From a virus: a stretch of 47,315 nt of DNA. Of the stretch, positions 14,822-25,100 are shown in pieces (positions within the stretch are counted from its first letter, which is position 1; every line of letters begins with the position of its first letter). The notes below the pieces were generated by a model. That model made no database searches. It had not been told where the DNA came from and saw nothing but the letters and a program-made list of their open reading frames with translations. Location: positions 1 to 47,315 of the IMG/VR virus record IMGVR_UViG_3300030406_004047; one strand, given 5' to 3'. The position numbers were made by a program, and so were the translations under genes.

Positions 14822-15892
14822 ATGCCAAATCAAAATACAACGCCACATATTGTAAAAGATATTGATGGTCATATTATTGGATGTCCTCATTGCGGTTCAA
14901 GAGACATTCGGAAAGATGGCTTTGATTATAAAGCTTCAAAGAAAAAACAAAGATGGTTTTGTCGTGGATGCAAAAGAAAAACATTAGCACCAGAGATAAT
15001 TGAAAGAAATCCATTTGTAGTAGAACAACCTGTTAATGAAGATATTCCTGTAGAAGATTTAATAAAACATAGATTAAAGTTATATAAACAAAAACAAGTA
15101 GCAAAAGATAGTAGACAACTTGTTAATATTAATATAAATATAGATGGACCGATTGGAATAGCACATTTTGGTGACCCACATGTAGATGATGATGGTACAG
15201 ATTTATCCCAAATAATTGCATATAGTGACGTTATAAATAATACAAAAGGAATGTTTGCTGGGAATCTTGGTGATATACAAAATAATTGGATAGGTAGGCT
15301 TGCAATATTGTATGGTCAGCAATCAACATCTGCAAGAGAGTCTTGGAAGCTTAGTGAATACTTTGTAAATAAGCTTGATTGGCTCTATTTGGTAGCAGGA
15401 AACCACGATGTTTGGTCAGGTGATGGTGACCCTTTAGAATTTATAATGCGTGACCATAATGGCTTATATGAGCGTTGGGGTGCTAGAATGAATCTAAAGT
15501 TTCCTAATGGTAAAGAAATAAGAATAAATGCAAGACATACTTTTAAGGGTAATAGTATGTGGAATACTGCACATGGCGTAGCTAAAGCAGCACAAATGGG
15601 TTGGAAAGACCATATACTTACTTGTGGGCATACTCATGTAAGTGGTTATCAAGTTCTTAAAGACCCAGCTAGTGGATTAATAAGTCATGCATTGCAAGTT
15701 GCATCATTTAAAATACATGATAATTATGCAGAAAAATTAGGATTAGATGATAAAAATATATTTAATTGTCCTGTTACAATTATAGACCCAAGATATGAAG
15801 ATGATGATAATAGATTAATTACAACATTATTTAATCCTATCATTGCCGCAGAATATCTTGCGTTTTTAAGGAGAGATTACGATGCAAGTTGA
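14822..15892 (+). CDS. Zinc ribbon-metallophosphoesterase fusion protein
   Basis: ATG 14822 follows GAGGTAAATAT; an earlier in-frame ATG at 14780 lies inside the endolysin gene. The 356-residue protein has an N-terminal zinc ribbon (C21, C24, C47, C50; GCPHCGS and CRGC, much like the ribbon of IS1-type transposases). A calcineurin-like phosphoesterase domain follows: GDPH (117-120), GNLGD (D151), GNHD (193-196), H239 and GHTH (269-272). All metal ligands of the two-metal centre are present, so it should be active on a nucleic acid or nucleotide phosphodiester. The ribbon suggests DNA or RNA binding. Its location between lysis and tail genes gives no clear pathway. Confidence 0.85.
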   Translation: MPNQNTTPHIVKDIDGHIIGCPHCGSRDIRKDGFDYKASKKKQRWFCRGCKRKTLAPEIIERNPFVVEQPVNEDIPVEDLIKHRLKLYKQKQVAKDSRQLVNININIDGPIGIAHFGDPHVDDDGTDLSQIIAYSDVINNTKGMFAGNLGDIQNNWIGRLAILYGQQSTSARESWKLSEYFVNKLDWLYLVAGNHDVWSGDGDPLEFIMRDHNGLYERWGARMNLKFPNGKEIRINARHTFKGNSMWNTAHGVAKAAQMGWKDHILTCGHTHVSGYQVLKDPASGLISHALQVASFKIHDNYAEKLGLDDKNIFNCPVTIIDPRYEDDDNRLITTLFNPIIAAEYLAFLRRDYDAS

Positions 15893-16046
15893 ATATTTAT
15901 TAAGTGAACCAACACATTATGAAGAAGCTAATACAGAAAATGAATTTGAAGTAGATTGGGATGCAGTTTATGGAATGGATCAATGGAGTAGAAAGCTTAT
16001 AAGTGAAGGTAAAATAGAACCTCCTATGAGAAAAAAGAATGGCTAG
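15882..16046 (+). CDS. Small acidic protein (54 aa)
   Basis: ATG 15882 lies within the end of the phosphoesterase gene and follows AAGGAGAGATTACG, a strong site. The TAG at 16044-16046 overlaps the next gene by 8 bases. The 54-residue product is acidic in the middle (EANTENEFEVDWDAVYGMDQ) and basic at the end (RKKNG). Its signals are convincing although no function can be assigned. It may be a chaperone or partner of the large tail protein that follows. Confidence 0.65.
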   Translation: MQVEYLLSEPTHYEEANTENEFEVDWDAVYGMDQWSRKLISEGKIEPPMRKKNG

Positions 16047-19000
16047 AAGTAAAACATTTGATGTAATTAATTATGATGGTGGAATGAATAATTATTCTGA
16101 TGCTCGTGATATTGAAAATAATGAGCTTGCAGAATTATTAAATGTTATATCATTAAAAAAAGGTGAAATAATTTGTGGATATGGAGTAAGTGCTTTAAAC
16201 ACATCTAATTACCCTGTTATAAATTCAAATATTACTGTACCTAAGTTATTGTCAAAAAGTCTTGTATCTTATAAAAGTGATTTTAATTCAGAGTTAGAAG
16301 AAGCAAATACAAAACATTTACTTTATACAGATGGTAACAAACTTTATAGATTAGAGTATAATGGTGCAGCATGGTCTTGGGCAGAAATAACTAATTTGAA
16401 TAGCACAGGGATTTTACATCCTTCAATTGCATTATTTGATGGTGTAATAAGATATAGCGATGGTTCTTTTACTCTTGATTCTAGCAGTCCTTATTTACCT
16501 ACTAATAGTACAAAATTTTTTGGTGCAGTTAGTCGTAAGTATTTTAATGCAACAACAAATACTATATCTGAAATAACGGAAGAAGCATCTGTTATAAAAC
16601 CAACAGACGGAACAATTATTTTTAACAAAGATATAGAAACTTCTAGTAATAATCCTACTCAAGGATTTTTAGGAACAGAAGTAAGTGAAATTTCTAATAA
16701 AACTTTAGAAGACCTTACTTTTGGCGATTCTATTACACGAACAATTTCTGAAAGCTCAGGCACTAATCATGTATTTAGAGATTTTCAACATGAGCATTCA
16801 AGTATTGGATTATTAACTGCTGACGTAACTAATGCAAAAATGATAAACTTACATGGAGAAGACCAAACAGAAGTAGATATAAATGGTCAAGATGATATAT
16901 TAGCTCAATTTACTACTACTAGTGTTGTAGGAGGAAGTCCAGTTACAGTCTATCAAATAGGTAATCAATTTAATGCATCTAATTATAATTATTTTTTTAT
17001 AGATGTTAATCCTGATATAGTAAATAGCATATATGCAAATGAAGCTGAGTTTGTTTCTAATCCAAATAGAAGTATAAGAATTAATGGCAATTTTTTTCAA
17101 CACAATGGCAGTGCTTGGGCAAGTGCTAATTGGCAATACACTGATTATAATCCAACACTTCATAAAGTAAATGATGATGGAACTATTGGAGCTGCAGTTA
17201 CTGTTATAGAAGATGAAGACCAACCTGATTTTTTAAATTTAAGATTTAATGATACAAGTGGTACTACAAGATATAGGGTAGGTATAAGAACAAATTCTGG
17301 AGAAATAGCTGAAATAAATAATATAGAAGTGTTTGCTACACTTGGAACAATATCAAATGATCCTATAGATAGAAAGCATCTTGTTATGGATGTTGGTATA
17401 CATAGTGGTGGCATAGGAAATGCAGTTGATACCCACAGATTACAATTTGATGATTTTTTTAATTTAGATTATCAAAGTGCTGATAATTTAATTGAAGTAA
17501 CAATAGCAATACCTGAAAAAATAGATATATTACATAGCATTGATTTTATAGTTTCTAATATACATACTTATTCATCTAGTCTTCCTAATACAAATATTAT
17601 ACATACTTTAGATTCAAATTGGATTGCAGAGCATCAAAATAAAGGTTGGATAAAAGTTGCATTTAAATTAGACGAGCAAGTAAATATAGAAAATACTCCT
17701 ATATTAGGAACTTTAAGCGATTTTATTATTCGAACAAACTTTACATTTAATTTATTTGTAGATACAAGTGGCGATGGATTAAGACCAGTTTCTATAGATA
17801 GTGTAAAACAAACGACTGATAATCGTGGAACTTGGAATGGCTATTATAAATTTTATTATAGCTGGATATACGATGAAGTTCAAGAATCTGGTTATTATGA
17901 GTTTGCTAATCAAGGCAATGGTTTATACTTAGAAGAAAAAAGATTAAACTTAAAAAATATTATACGAGAGCTTAGTGCAGGTGGATTTGGTGCAAGGGGA
18001 AAAAGAATAACTGGTGCTAATTTATATTGGTTAGAGTATGATGAAGAAAGAGAAGAAAACAAATTTGATGACCCATTTCTATTAGCAAAATTAGATTTTG
18101 AAAAAGGCGTTACAAAATTATTAAGTCCTGAAATAAAATCATGGTCACTTGGAACTACTGCAACAGATCATTATACACATATTGCATTACAATTTATTGA
18201 CCCTCCTAGTAGTTCAACATTTAGTATTAATAGTGGGTATGATTACAATCCTTTAAATACTATAGAAGAAATTAGATTTAGAAGTGCTGTTAGTTTAAAC
18301 AGAAGAATGTATTATGGTAATGTAGATATTTTATGGGAAAAATATAGTGGAGAAACAAATTATAAAAGAAATTTATTTGGAGATAGAATATATAAATCTC
18401 TACCTAATAAACCTGATGTTGTACCTTATAATAATTTTTTAGAAGTAGATGTTAATGATGGCGATGAAATAACTGCTTTAGCAACATATGCCGATAGACT
18501 TTTAGTTTATAAAGAAAATGTAATGTATTTAATAAATGCTACTAAAACATTAGAGTATTTAGAAGATACATATAAGTATATGGGAGTATATGGCAGTAGA
18601 TGTGTTTGTAATACAAATAAAGGTGTTGCTTGGGTAAATCTTGATGGTGTATATCATTATGATGGAGAAAACGTAAAAAATTTAATTGATAAAAAATTAT
18701 CAAGTTCATTATTTAGAGATTATTTGAAAGTAAGCACAGATGAAAAAGCATATTCTATTGCATATGAACCTAAAGAAAAACATATTATTGTATACTCTGA
18801 TAGTGGCAATGGTTGGATATATAGCTTTGTTAGTGAGTCATGGTCTAAATCTGATGAAGGCTTAGATGATTCTGCAAATAAAAGAAGTAATCTTGAATTA
18901 CATGATAACTCTATAGTACAAGCTAGTATTGATAGCAGCAATAATGTTTCTTTTCATAGTCATGCAATAAACAATGATGCTAGTGGTACATTAGTTTTTG

Positions 19001-19341
19001 ATATTAGAACAAAAGATTTTTCAATTACAGATATTGGTCAAAGAAAAAATATAAAAGCTATATATATTACATATAAAGGAACAATGTCTGGAACAAGGAA
19101 GGTAAGTTTTGAATACTTTGTAGACAAACAAAGTGTTGCAATAGCAGTAGACCCAAGTGATTTAACTACTAGTCCAAGTGGGTATAATACAATTAAATTA
19201 ACCCCTAACCCAAAGTCTAGTGGAAGAAACGTTCATACCATTCAGCTTAGAATAAAAAGCAGTGGAGATAATGGTCTTGCATTTAGAAACTTTGAATTAC
19301 ATGACATATCTGTTATATACAAAGAAAAGAGTATAAAATGA
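16039..19341 (+). CDS. Large tail protein, nozzle / DNA-stabilisation-like
   Basis: This 1100-residue protein begins TFDVINYDGGMNNYSDARDI, then NELAELLNV, an opening typical of podovirus tail tube or DNA-stabilisation proteins that seal the portal. The rest is dominated by beta structure. The C-terminal third contains DEITALATYADRLLVYKEN and later RCVCNTNKGVAWVNLDGVYH, like the beta-propeller of tail nozzle (T7 gp12, P22 gp10) proteins. The long middle part (about residues 150-600) may be an inserted spike-like domain. No coiled coils are seen. It should form the distal tail. The structural role is well supported, the exact homologue less so. Confidence 0.75.
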   Translation: MARSKTFDVINYDGGMNNYSDARDIENNELAELLNVISLKKGEIICGYGVSALNTSNYPVINSNITVPKLLSKSLVSYKSDFNSELEEANTKHLLYTDGNKLYRLEYNGAAWSWAEITNLNSTGILHPSIALFDGVIRYSDGSFTLDSSSPYLPTNSTKFFGAVSRKYFNATTNTISEITEEASVIKPTDGTIIFNKDIETSSNNPTQGFLGTEVSEISNKTLEDLTFGDSITRTISESSGTNHVFRDFQHEHSSIGLLTADVTNAKMINLHGEDQTEVDINGQDDILAQFTTTSVVGGSPVTVYQIGNQFNASNYNYFFIDVNPDIVNSIYANEAEFVSNPNRSIRINGNFFQHNGSAWASANWQYTDYNPTLHKVNDDGTIGAAVTVIEDEDQPDFLNLRFNDTSGTTRYRVGIRTNSGEIAEINNIEVFATLGTISNDPIDRKHLVMDVGIHSGGIGNAVDTHRLQFDDFFNLDYQSADNLIEVTIAIPEKIDILHSIDFIVSNIHTYSSSLPNTNIIHTLDSNWIAEHQNKGWIKVAFKLDEQVNIENTPILGTLSDFIIRTNFTFNLFVDTSGDGLRPVSIDSVKQTTDNRGTWNGYYKFYYSWIYDEVQESGYYEFANQGNGLYLEEKRLNLKNIIRELSAGGFGARGKRITGANLYWLEYDEEREENKFDDPFLLAKLDFEKGVTKLLSPEIKSWSLGTTATDHYTHIALQFIDPPSSSTFSINSGYDYNPLNTIEEIRFRSAVSLNRRMYYGNVDILWEKYSGETNYKRNLFGDRIYKSLPNKPDVVPYNNFLEVDVNDGDEITALATYADRLLVYKENVMYLINATKTLEYLEDTYKYMGVYGSRCVCNTNKGVAWVNLDGVYHYDGENVKNLIDKKLSSSLFRDYLKVSTDEKAYSIAYEPKEKHIIVYSDSGNGWIYSFVSESWSKSDEGLDDSANKRSNLELHDNSIVQASIDSSNNVSFHSHAINNDASGTLVFDIRTKDFSITDIGQRKNIKAIYITYKGTMSGTRKVSFEYFVDKQSVAIAVDPSDLTTSPSGYNTIKLTPNPKSSGRNVHTIQLRIKSSGDNGLAFRNFELHDISVIYKEKSIK

Positions 19342-19499
19342 GAAATAAAAAAGCTATTAGAGCCTCACGACACGAATCTCAACCAATTATCTCTGGAACT
19401 ATTAATCCCCAAGAATCTATATCTATAACTAAAAATGGATTAACTAAAAATGTACAATACAATGGAAAGGTGTACAGTGTAAAATTAAACAAGGAATAA
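19338..19499 (+). CDS. Small basic protein (53 aa)
   Basis: ATG 19338 overlaps the tail protein stop (ATGA). The 53-residue protein is basic at the start (MRNKKAIRASRHES) with a beta-like, Asn/Lys-rich second half (SISITKNGLTKNVQYNGK). Only two bases separate it from the next start. It is probably a small structural or assembly component; no family is recognised. Confidence 0.6.
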   Translation: MRNKKAIRASRHESQPIISGTINPQESISITKNGLTKNVQYNGKVYSVKLNKE

Positions 19500-19501
19500 T
19501 T

Positions 19502-19900
19502 ATGAAGTATAACAGAATTGCAAATAAAGCTATAATGAACACAAATACTGCTCTTAAAGAAAGTGAAAGTAATATAGATAAAATAAAACAAAATAATCAA
19601 AGAATAGAAGAACTTTCGGGCTTAATTGCTCTTACTACTTTAAGAGAAAAAAACTTTAAAATATTCCAAGATAGATATCAAAAACTTATTGACAATCCAA
19701 CATTAGCTGGGATTGCTAGTAGAGAAGATTTGCCTTCAGCAAGAGAAGTATATACTTTTAATAAAACTATTCCTATTAGTGACAATATGACTATGAAATT
19801 TGAAGAACTTGAACAAGTACTTATGTTAGATTCTATTCAAGACCCTGATTTAAGAGAGTCTATAAGAAAAATTACTAATCCTAAAAAACAAGGTGGTTAA
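19502..19900 (+). CDS. Coiled-coil protein of internal-virion cassette (132 aa)
   Basis: ATG 19502 follows AACAAGGAATAATT. The 132-residue protein is helical with coiled-coil character in the first half (ALKESESNIDKIKQNNQRIE) and a polar second half ending in KKQGG. It opens the set of five genes (to 33583) with the look of internal, ejected virion proteins. The function is otherwise unknown. Confidence 0.6.
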   Translation: MKYNRIANKAIMNTNTALKESESNIDKIKQNNQRIEELSGLIALTTLREKNFKIFQDRYQKLIDNPTLAGIASREDLPSAREVYTFNKTIPISDNMTMKFEELEQVLMLDSIQDPDLRESIRKITNPKKQGG

Positions 19901-19901
19901 G

Positions 19902-20723
19902 ATGGAAGATATGTATGATGAAAATAATGTAGATAATTCTACTTTACAAAAACTTATGAATACAATGGGTTCTCTTTTTAAAACTAATAATGGTAAAAAT
20001 GGAGATTTAAGAGGTGGAACTGCTTCTTCACAAAAAAATATATCAAACAATACAGGTTTTCAAGCAGCACCTGTACAAGAAAATGCAATACAAAATGGTG
20101 TTATGGAGGGGTCAAAGTCAGATTTAATAAGTGGCTTAAATGAAGCAATGATGCTGGGTGGAGCTTATGGAACTGTTTCTAATTATATTGATAGTGACAA
20201 TAGGTATAATAATACAATTCAAAGAATGGATGAAGCTATAAAGGGAATGCAGATGGCTACATCTGACGTCTCAGGTGCATTTAGTCAAGAAAGAGCAAAT
20301 ATTATGTCTGATTTAAGTGAAGCAAGTATGGATTCTTCAGCAGATATCTTAGCTCAAAATAGAGCAAATTTTGAAAACATAGAAAATACAGTAACAGATT
20401 TTAATACTGGTTCTTTACAAAATATTAAGGAAAAATTATTAACTGATGTTGATAATAGATTACAAACAACTTTTAAAAGACAACGTGAAAAAACACAAGA
20501 ATTATTAGAAAGAAATCAAGAAAGTGCAATGAATGCTGTAAATAGATTGCAAACAAATATATCTGATTTGCAATTTGAAAAGAAAGAAGTCGAAAAAGCA
20601 AGAGATAATGCTTTACGAAATGCAGTTACAGAAGTTGCCGCATTAGCATCTAAAAAAATTGATCCAACAGGAATAACAGGAGATGTTATAAGAAGCACAA
20701 AATTTAGAAATCGTTATACTTAG
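19902..20723 (+). CDS. Putative internal virion protein (273 aa)
   Basis: The ATG at 19902 follows AAGGTGGTTAAG and is preferred over a GTG at 19893 that overlaps the preceding gene. The 273-residue product has an Asn/Gly-rich start, a short hydrophobic patch near MMLGGAYGTV, then a long helical region (about residues 100-250) with coiled-coil character (QREKTQELLERNQESAMNAV). Helical proteins of this sort before large ejection proteins are typical of podoviruses (compare T7 gp14/gp15). Assignment is by context. Confidence 0.55.
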   Translation: MEDMYDENNVDNSTLQKLMNTMGSLFKTNNGKNGDLRGGTASSQKNISNNTGFQAAPVQENAIQNGVMEGSKSDLISGLNEAMMLGGAYGTVSNYIDSDNRYNNTIQRMDEAIKGMQMATSDVSGAFSQERANIMSDLSEASMDSSADILAQNRANFENIENTVTDFNTGSLQNIKEKLLTDVDNRLQTTFKRQREKTQELLERNQESAMNAVNRLQTNISDLQFEKKEVEKARDNALRNAVTEVAALASKKIDPTGITGDVIRSTKFRNRYT

Positions 20724-20731
20724 GAGTATTT

Positions 20732-22111
20732 ATGTCTAATCTAAAAAGGAGACTAAACCAAGAGATTGCATTCGAAGCAGAAAGAGGTAGAAATATGCAG
20801 AGTTCTTCTGTTATTTCTGCTGATGGTGTATATAGAATAGCAAGTAATAGTGATAAAGTTTTAACTACTCAAATACAATCAGCTTTTGAAAGTGTAGAAC
20901 AAGTTAATACTTTTGAAAATATTAATGCACAAATAAAAAATTTACAAAGCTATAAAGACAAAGCTTTTTTACCAAGTACGGAAAGTGTTATTGATAATAG
21001 TATTCAAAGTCTTCAAAATATGTTATCTTATAAAAAAGATAGACAAAATAAACTTGATGAATTAGATAGTGCATTTTCTAAGTTAGATATCAATGACCAA
21101 AATTCTCTAAACGATTACAGAAATAAAGTTGATAATTATGCTAGAGAAAATATTATAAATACTACTGCATATAATGCATCTATGCAAAGATTTGAAGATG
21201 AAATTAAAGAACAAAAAAGAGAAAGAACTGATAAACTTGTTCTTGATTTTACTAAAAACATATCAAAATATGTTAGTCAAAATGAAGTACCTTATAGAAT
21301 AGCTGAACTTGTTGATAAAACAGATGACCCTAATGTACAAAGTGTCGCTATGAACTATTTAAATACTTATAATACTTATATAAATAAACAATTAACTGAA
21401 GCTACAAATACTGCTGATGCAAAAAAAGCTAAGTTACTTAGTGATAGACAAAATTTAATTGAAAATGATAAAGGTTTTCATGAAAAAATCAAATCAAATT
21501 TAGAAGTTCTTGCAAGTCAAAATTATAATAATAGAGCAATCCTTCCAGAAGGTATAAAAACTTCTGCTGATTTATATAATAAAAATTATCACAACAAATA
21601 TAGTGGAGATAAAGATTCAACAATTGATGATTATAATATTCAAGAAAATTATAAAGATATGACTAAGTTTCTTGTTGACTATTTTAGAAGCACTAAAACT
21701 GGAAGGAGTTTAGCTAAAGAGACTCAACAACAAATTGAAAATAGTCAAATTTCTATAATACAAAATCCTAATCATAGATTGCATAGAGTTACTGTGAATG
21801 ATTTAATCAAAACATTAAAAAAGAATGCTTCATCAAGATTAGAAGGTAAAGAAGACGATGACGGAAGAATAGCAGAATACAATATAATAATGAATTTAAG
21901 TGAGAGATTTGATCTAATGCATGAAAAAGCATACTTATATGAATTTGGAGATACATGGGGAAGCAAAGATGGATTAGATGAAGCTTTATTAGATGGTGTT
22001 AATATTAATAGTTTAGATGTTGATTCTCCTGATAATTTATTTAACAGTAATATTATAACAGATTTTGAACTTGAATCTGTACCAGCAGAGTCAACAGGAA
22101 CAGGAAACTAA
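20732..22111 (+). CDS. Putative internal virion protein (459 aa)
   Basis: ATG 20732 follows TAGGAGTATTT. The 459-residue protein is almost wholly helical, Asn/Lys/Asp-rich, with several coiled-coil stretches (YKKDRQNKLDELDSAFSKLD, FEDEIKEQKRERTDKL). There are no membrane segments. The stop overlaps the start of the 2592-residue gene by one base. It probably is packaged inside the head or tail and ejected with the giant proteins. No family is recognised by eye. Confidence 0.6.
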   Translation: MSNLKRRLNQEIAFEAERGRNMQSSSVISADGVYRIASNSDKVLTTQIQSAFESVEQVNTFENINAQIKNLQSYKDKAFLPSTESVIDNSIQSLQNMLSYKKDRQNKLDELDSAFSKLDINDQNSLNDYRNKVDNYARENIINTTAYNASMQRFEDEIKEQKRERTDKLVLDFTKNISKYVSQNEVPYRIAELVDKTDDPNVQSVAMNYLNTYNTYINKQLTEATNTADAKKAKLLSDRQNLIENDKGFHEKIKSNLEVLASQNYNNRAILPEGIKTSADLYNKNYHNKYSGDKDSTIDDYNIQENYKDMTKFLVDYFRSTKTGRSLAKETQQQIENSQISIIQNPNHRLHRVTVNDLIKTLKKNASSRLEGKEDDDGRIAEYNIIMNLSERFDLMHEKAYLYEFGDTWGSKDGLDEALLDGVNINSLDVDSPDNLFNSNIITDFELESVPAESTGTGN

Positions 22112-25100
22112 TGTCAAGATTACTACCTTCACAACTAAACAGAGTAAGTGTAAATAAAACAGAACAAGTAATGGAGCCTCAAGAGCCTAAACTACATGTT
22201 GTTAGGTTCAATCCTTTACTTACTTATAATGATAATAATGGAAATACTCCTTTAGTATTTACTCCATATATGGATGCATATAATAATATATTAGAAGAAC
22301 AAGGTCTTCCACCAATTTCTTTTAAGACTGGAAGTACTTTTACTTTAGATAGGACTAAACAAAGTAAAGATTTAGACCTGTATAATAATATAGGAGATTT
22401 TGTTTCTAGCACATTAAATACAGTTGGTGATTATAAATCATCTGTTCCTGAAACAAGAAAAGAACAATTAACAGACACATGGACAGATTTTTTTTATGGT
22501 CTTATCAAAGAAACTCAAAAACAAACAAATGGATTAAACACAACAGATAGAACTAATAAAGGAATAAAACTACTAGCAAATCAATATATGAAAGGAAGTG
22601 TTCCTATGATTAGAGAGACTGCTAGTGAACAAGCAAATGCATTTCAAAATTCTAAATATCCTGGCATAACTCCAGGTTTTTCTTATTTAGGTTCTGCATT
22701 ATTAGGTGGTGTTAGTATAAATACTCCTGATCTTTTAGATTTTATGGAAGGCGATGTTACAATGGACATGGCTAAAAGAATACGAGCAAATGCAGATGCA
22801 GCAATGGATGCTCAAGGATTCGGTACAATGAGCTATGAAGACCTTGTTAATGATAAAAATAAATCTATTAGTTTTACAAGAGTAATGGCAACAGTTTTAA
22901 ATGATGCATTAATTTCTGCTCCTCAACAAATACCAAGTGCGTTGTCTTCTATAGGTGGATTTGCTTTAAGTAAATTTCCACTTGCAGGTCTTGTATCAAG
23001 TGGCGTTGGATTAGGTGCAGGTTATTTACAAGAATCAGGTAATATGGTTCTTGGTTTAGAAGAAGAATATCATAAGCGTAGAACTAGAGCAAAAAATTTA
23101 AAAAGAACATTATTAGACCCAAATCATCCTGACTACAATCCATCTCTATTTGCTAATACTTTTACAGTTAATTTGCAAAATGGTAAATATAAAACTATGG
23201 ATGAAATGACTGATGAAGATATTAGGAAAGCTAGTGAGTCCATTGCAAGACAATATGGTTTGTTTAGTACAGGATTAGAAATGTTAAATACTGCTGGTGA
23301 TATTGCTCTTGGTAGATATGCATCTGGTTTAAAATCTATTACTGGTAAAAATCCAAAAGCTGTTATAAAAACTTTTTTTAAAAAATTTGTTAAAAGTCCT
23401 TACACTCAAGCATTTGGTTTAGAGGCATCTACAGAAGCTTCTCAAGAGCTTATGTCTGAAATAATACAACAAACTTATGTTCCAGAGTATGATATGAGCC
23501 CTGCTCAAATATTTGAATCAGGTGTTATAGGTGGTTTATATGGTCTCGCTTTTACAGGTGGTGGAAGATTTGTGCAGAAAATGCGAAGAAATAAAAAAAA
23601 TGAACTATCTTTAAGTGAAGTACAATTATCTAGTGCAAATAAAGAACCTAAAGAAAAAATGGAAAGCACCCCTTATGATGCTGATATTATTGTTGGCATT
23701 GTTACTGGTAATGTAAATGCTATTGAAGATATTGCTAAATATCATGGTGTTTCTGTTGAAGAAGTTGCACAAAGAGAAACTGAATTAGGCTCATATCAAC
23801 CACAATTATTTGATAATATAAATTTTGCAAAAGATATTATTAAAAAAGATGAAAGTATTTTAGAAAAATACCCAGAGTGGGAAAATCCATTTCCTCCTAT
23901 TAAAAAAGTTGCTGATGATATTGGAGATATACCTGGAGTAGATGGAGAACCAATACAAGAACCTGATGTTGGCGATGGTTTGCCTGAAGCTGGAATATTT
24001 GAACCAGACAATATAGACGACGTAGAAGCTGGTCTTGGTTTAGATTTGTTAGATGGTAATCAAGAGATGTCAGTAGAATTACAACAAGTAAGAGCTTACG
24101 AAGCAAGAATAAAAGCTTTAGAAGAAACTGATGATCCAAATATTATTGCATCAAATCAAAAAAGAAATGAAATAGCAGACCTTAAAAATAAAAGAGATGC
24201 ATTACTTTCTGAAATAAGTAGAGATAAAGTAAAAAATAAAACTGCAAATAAAATAAAAGAAAAACAACAGATTGTAAGCGATTCTCCTGTTGTTGGTGAA
24301 AAAGTAATTATAAGAACTCCAGCTTTGCAAGGAACTACTGGTGAAATTATTGGTACATTAGAATCACAAGGTAGAAATAATATTGTTGTCGTTAAAACAC
24401 AAAAGGGTTTAAAGAAAATAAAAATAGATAATGTAGAATTTAAAACTCCTAGAGAGCCATTAACTAATTTTCAAAAATCTATGAAAGGTTTTAAAAGAGG
24501 AAGTGCAGTAAAACAGAAAACACCTCAAGGTATCCAACAAAAAATTGACAATATTAAAAAACAATATATTGTTAAGGGTAAAGAAAATACCAAGATGTAT
24601 AAAACAGCAGTGGCTGAAATTGCAAAACTTGAAAAACAATTAGGCAAAGAACCGAGTATACAGACAAAAGAAAACACTCCTATAGATACTCCTAAACAAG
24701 CAAAAGAAAAAATTAAAAAAGGCAAAGATTATCTTTTTAAAAATTTAGTATCAAATTTAAAAGAAGCTTTAGATTTAGATCCATATGATTTTTCTGATAG
24801 ATTAGCAAGTGTAGACAATAGAACTATAGCAAAGTTGATAGTAGGTGAAAGTATGTTTAAGGCTAAACCAAATAAAGAACAGAGCATATTGTTTAAAAAG
24901 TTTGGAATACAATTAGACTTGTTAAAAGAGGCAAAAAAAATTGCTATAAACGAAGAATCTGATAAGATTGTAAAAGAATTTACAAGAGCTGAATTAGCTT
25001 CTGAAAAATTTTTAGAAGAAAGTTATGAAAACTTTTTTAAAGAATTTAACAAACAAGCTGAAATTTTTACTGATGGTACTATTGAAAAGTATATAAAAGA

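Noticed and set aside
14822-14971. IS1-type transposase remnant
   Set aside because: The zinc ribbon looks like InsA but continues in frame into an intact phosphoesterase, with no inverted repeats or target duplication.
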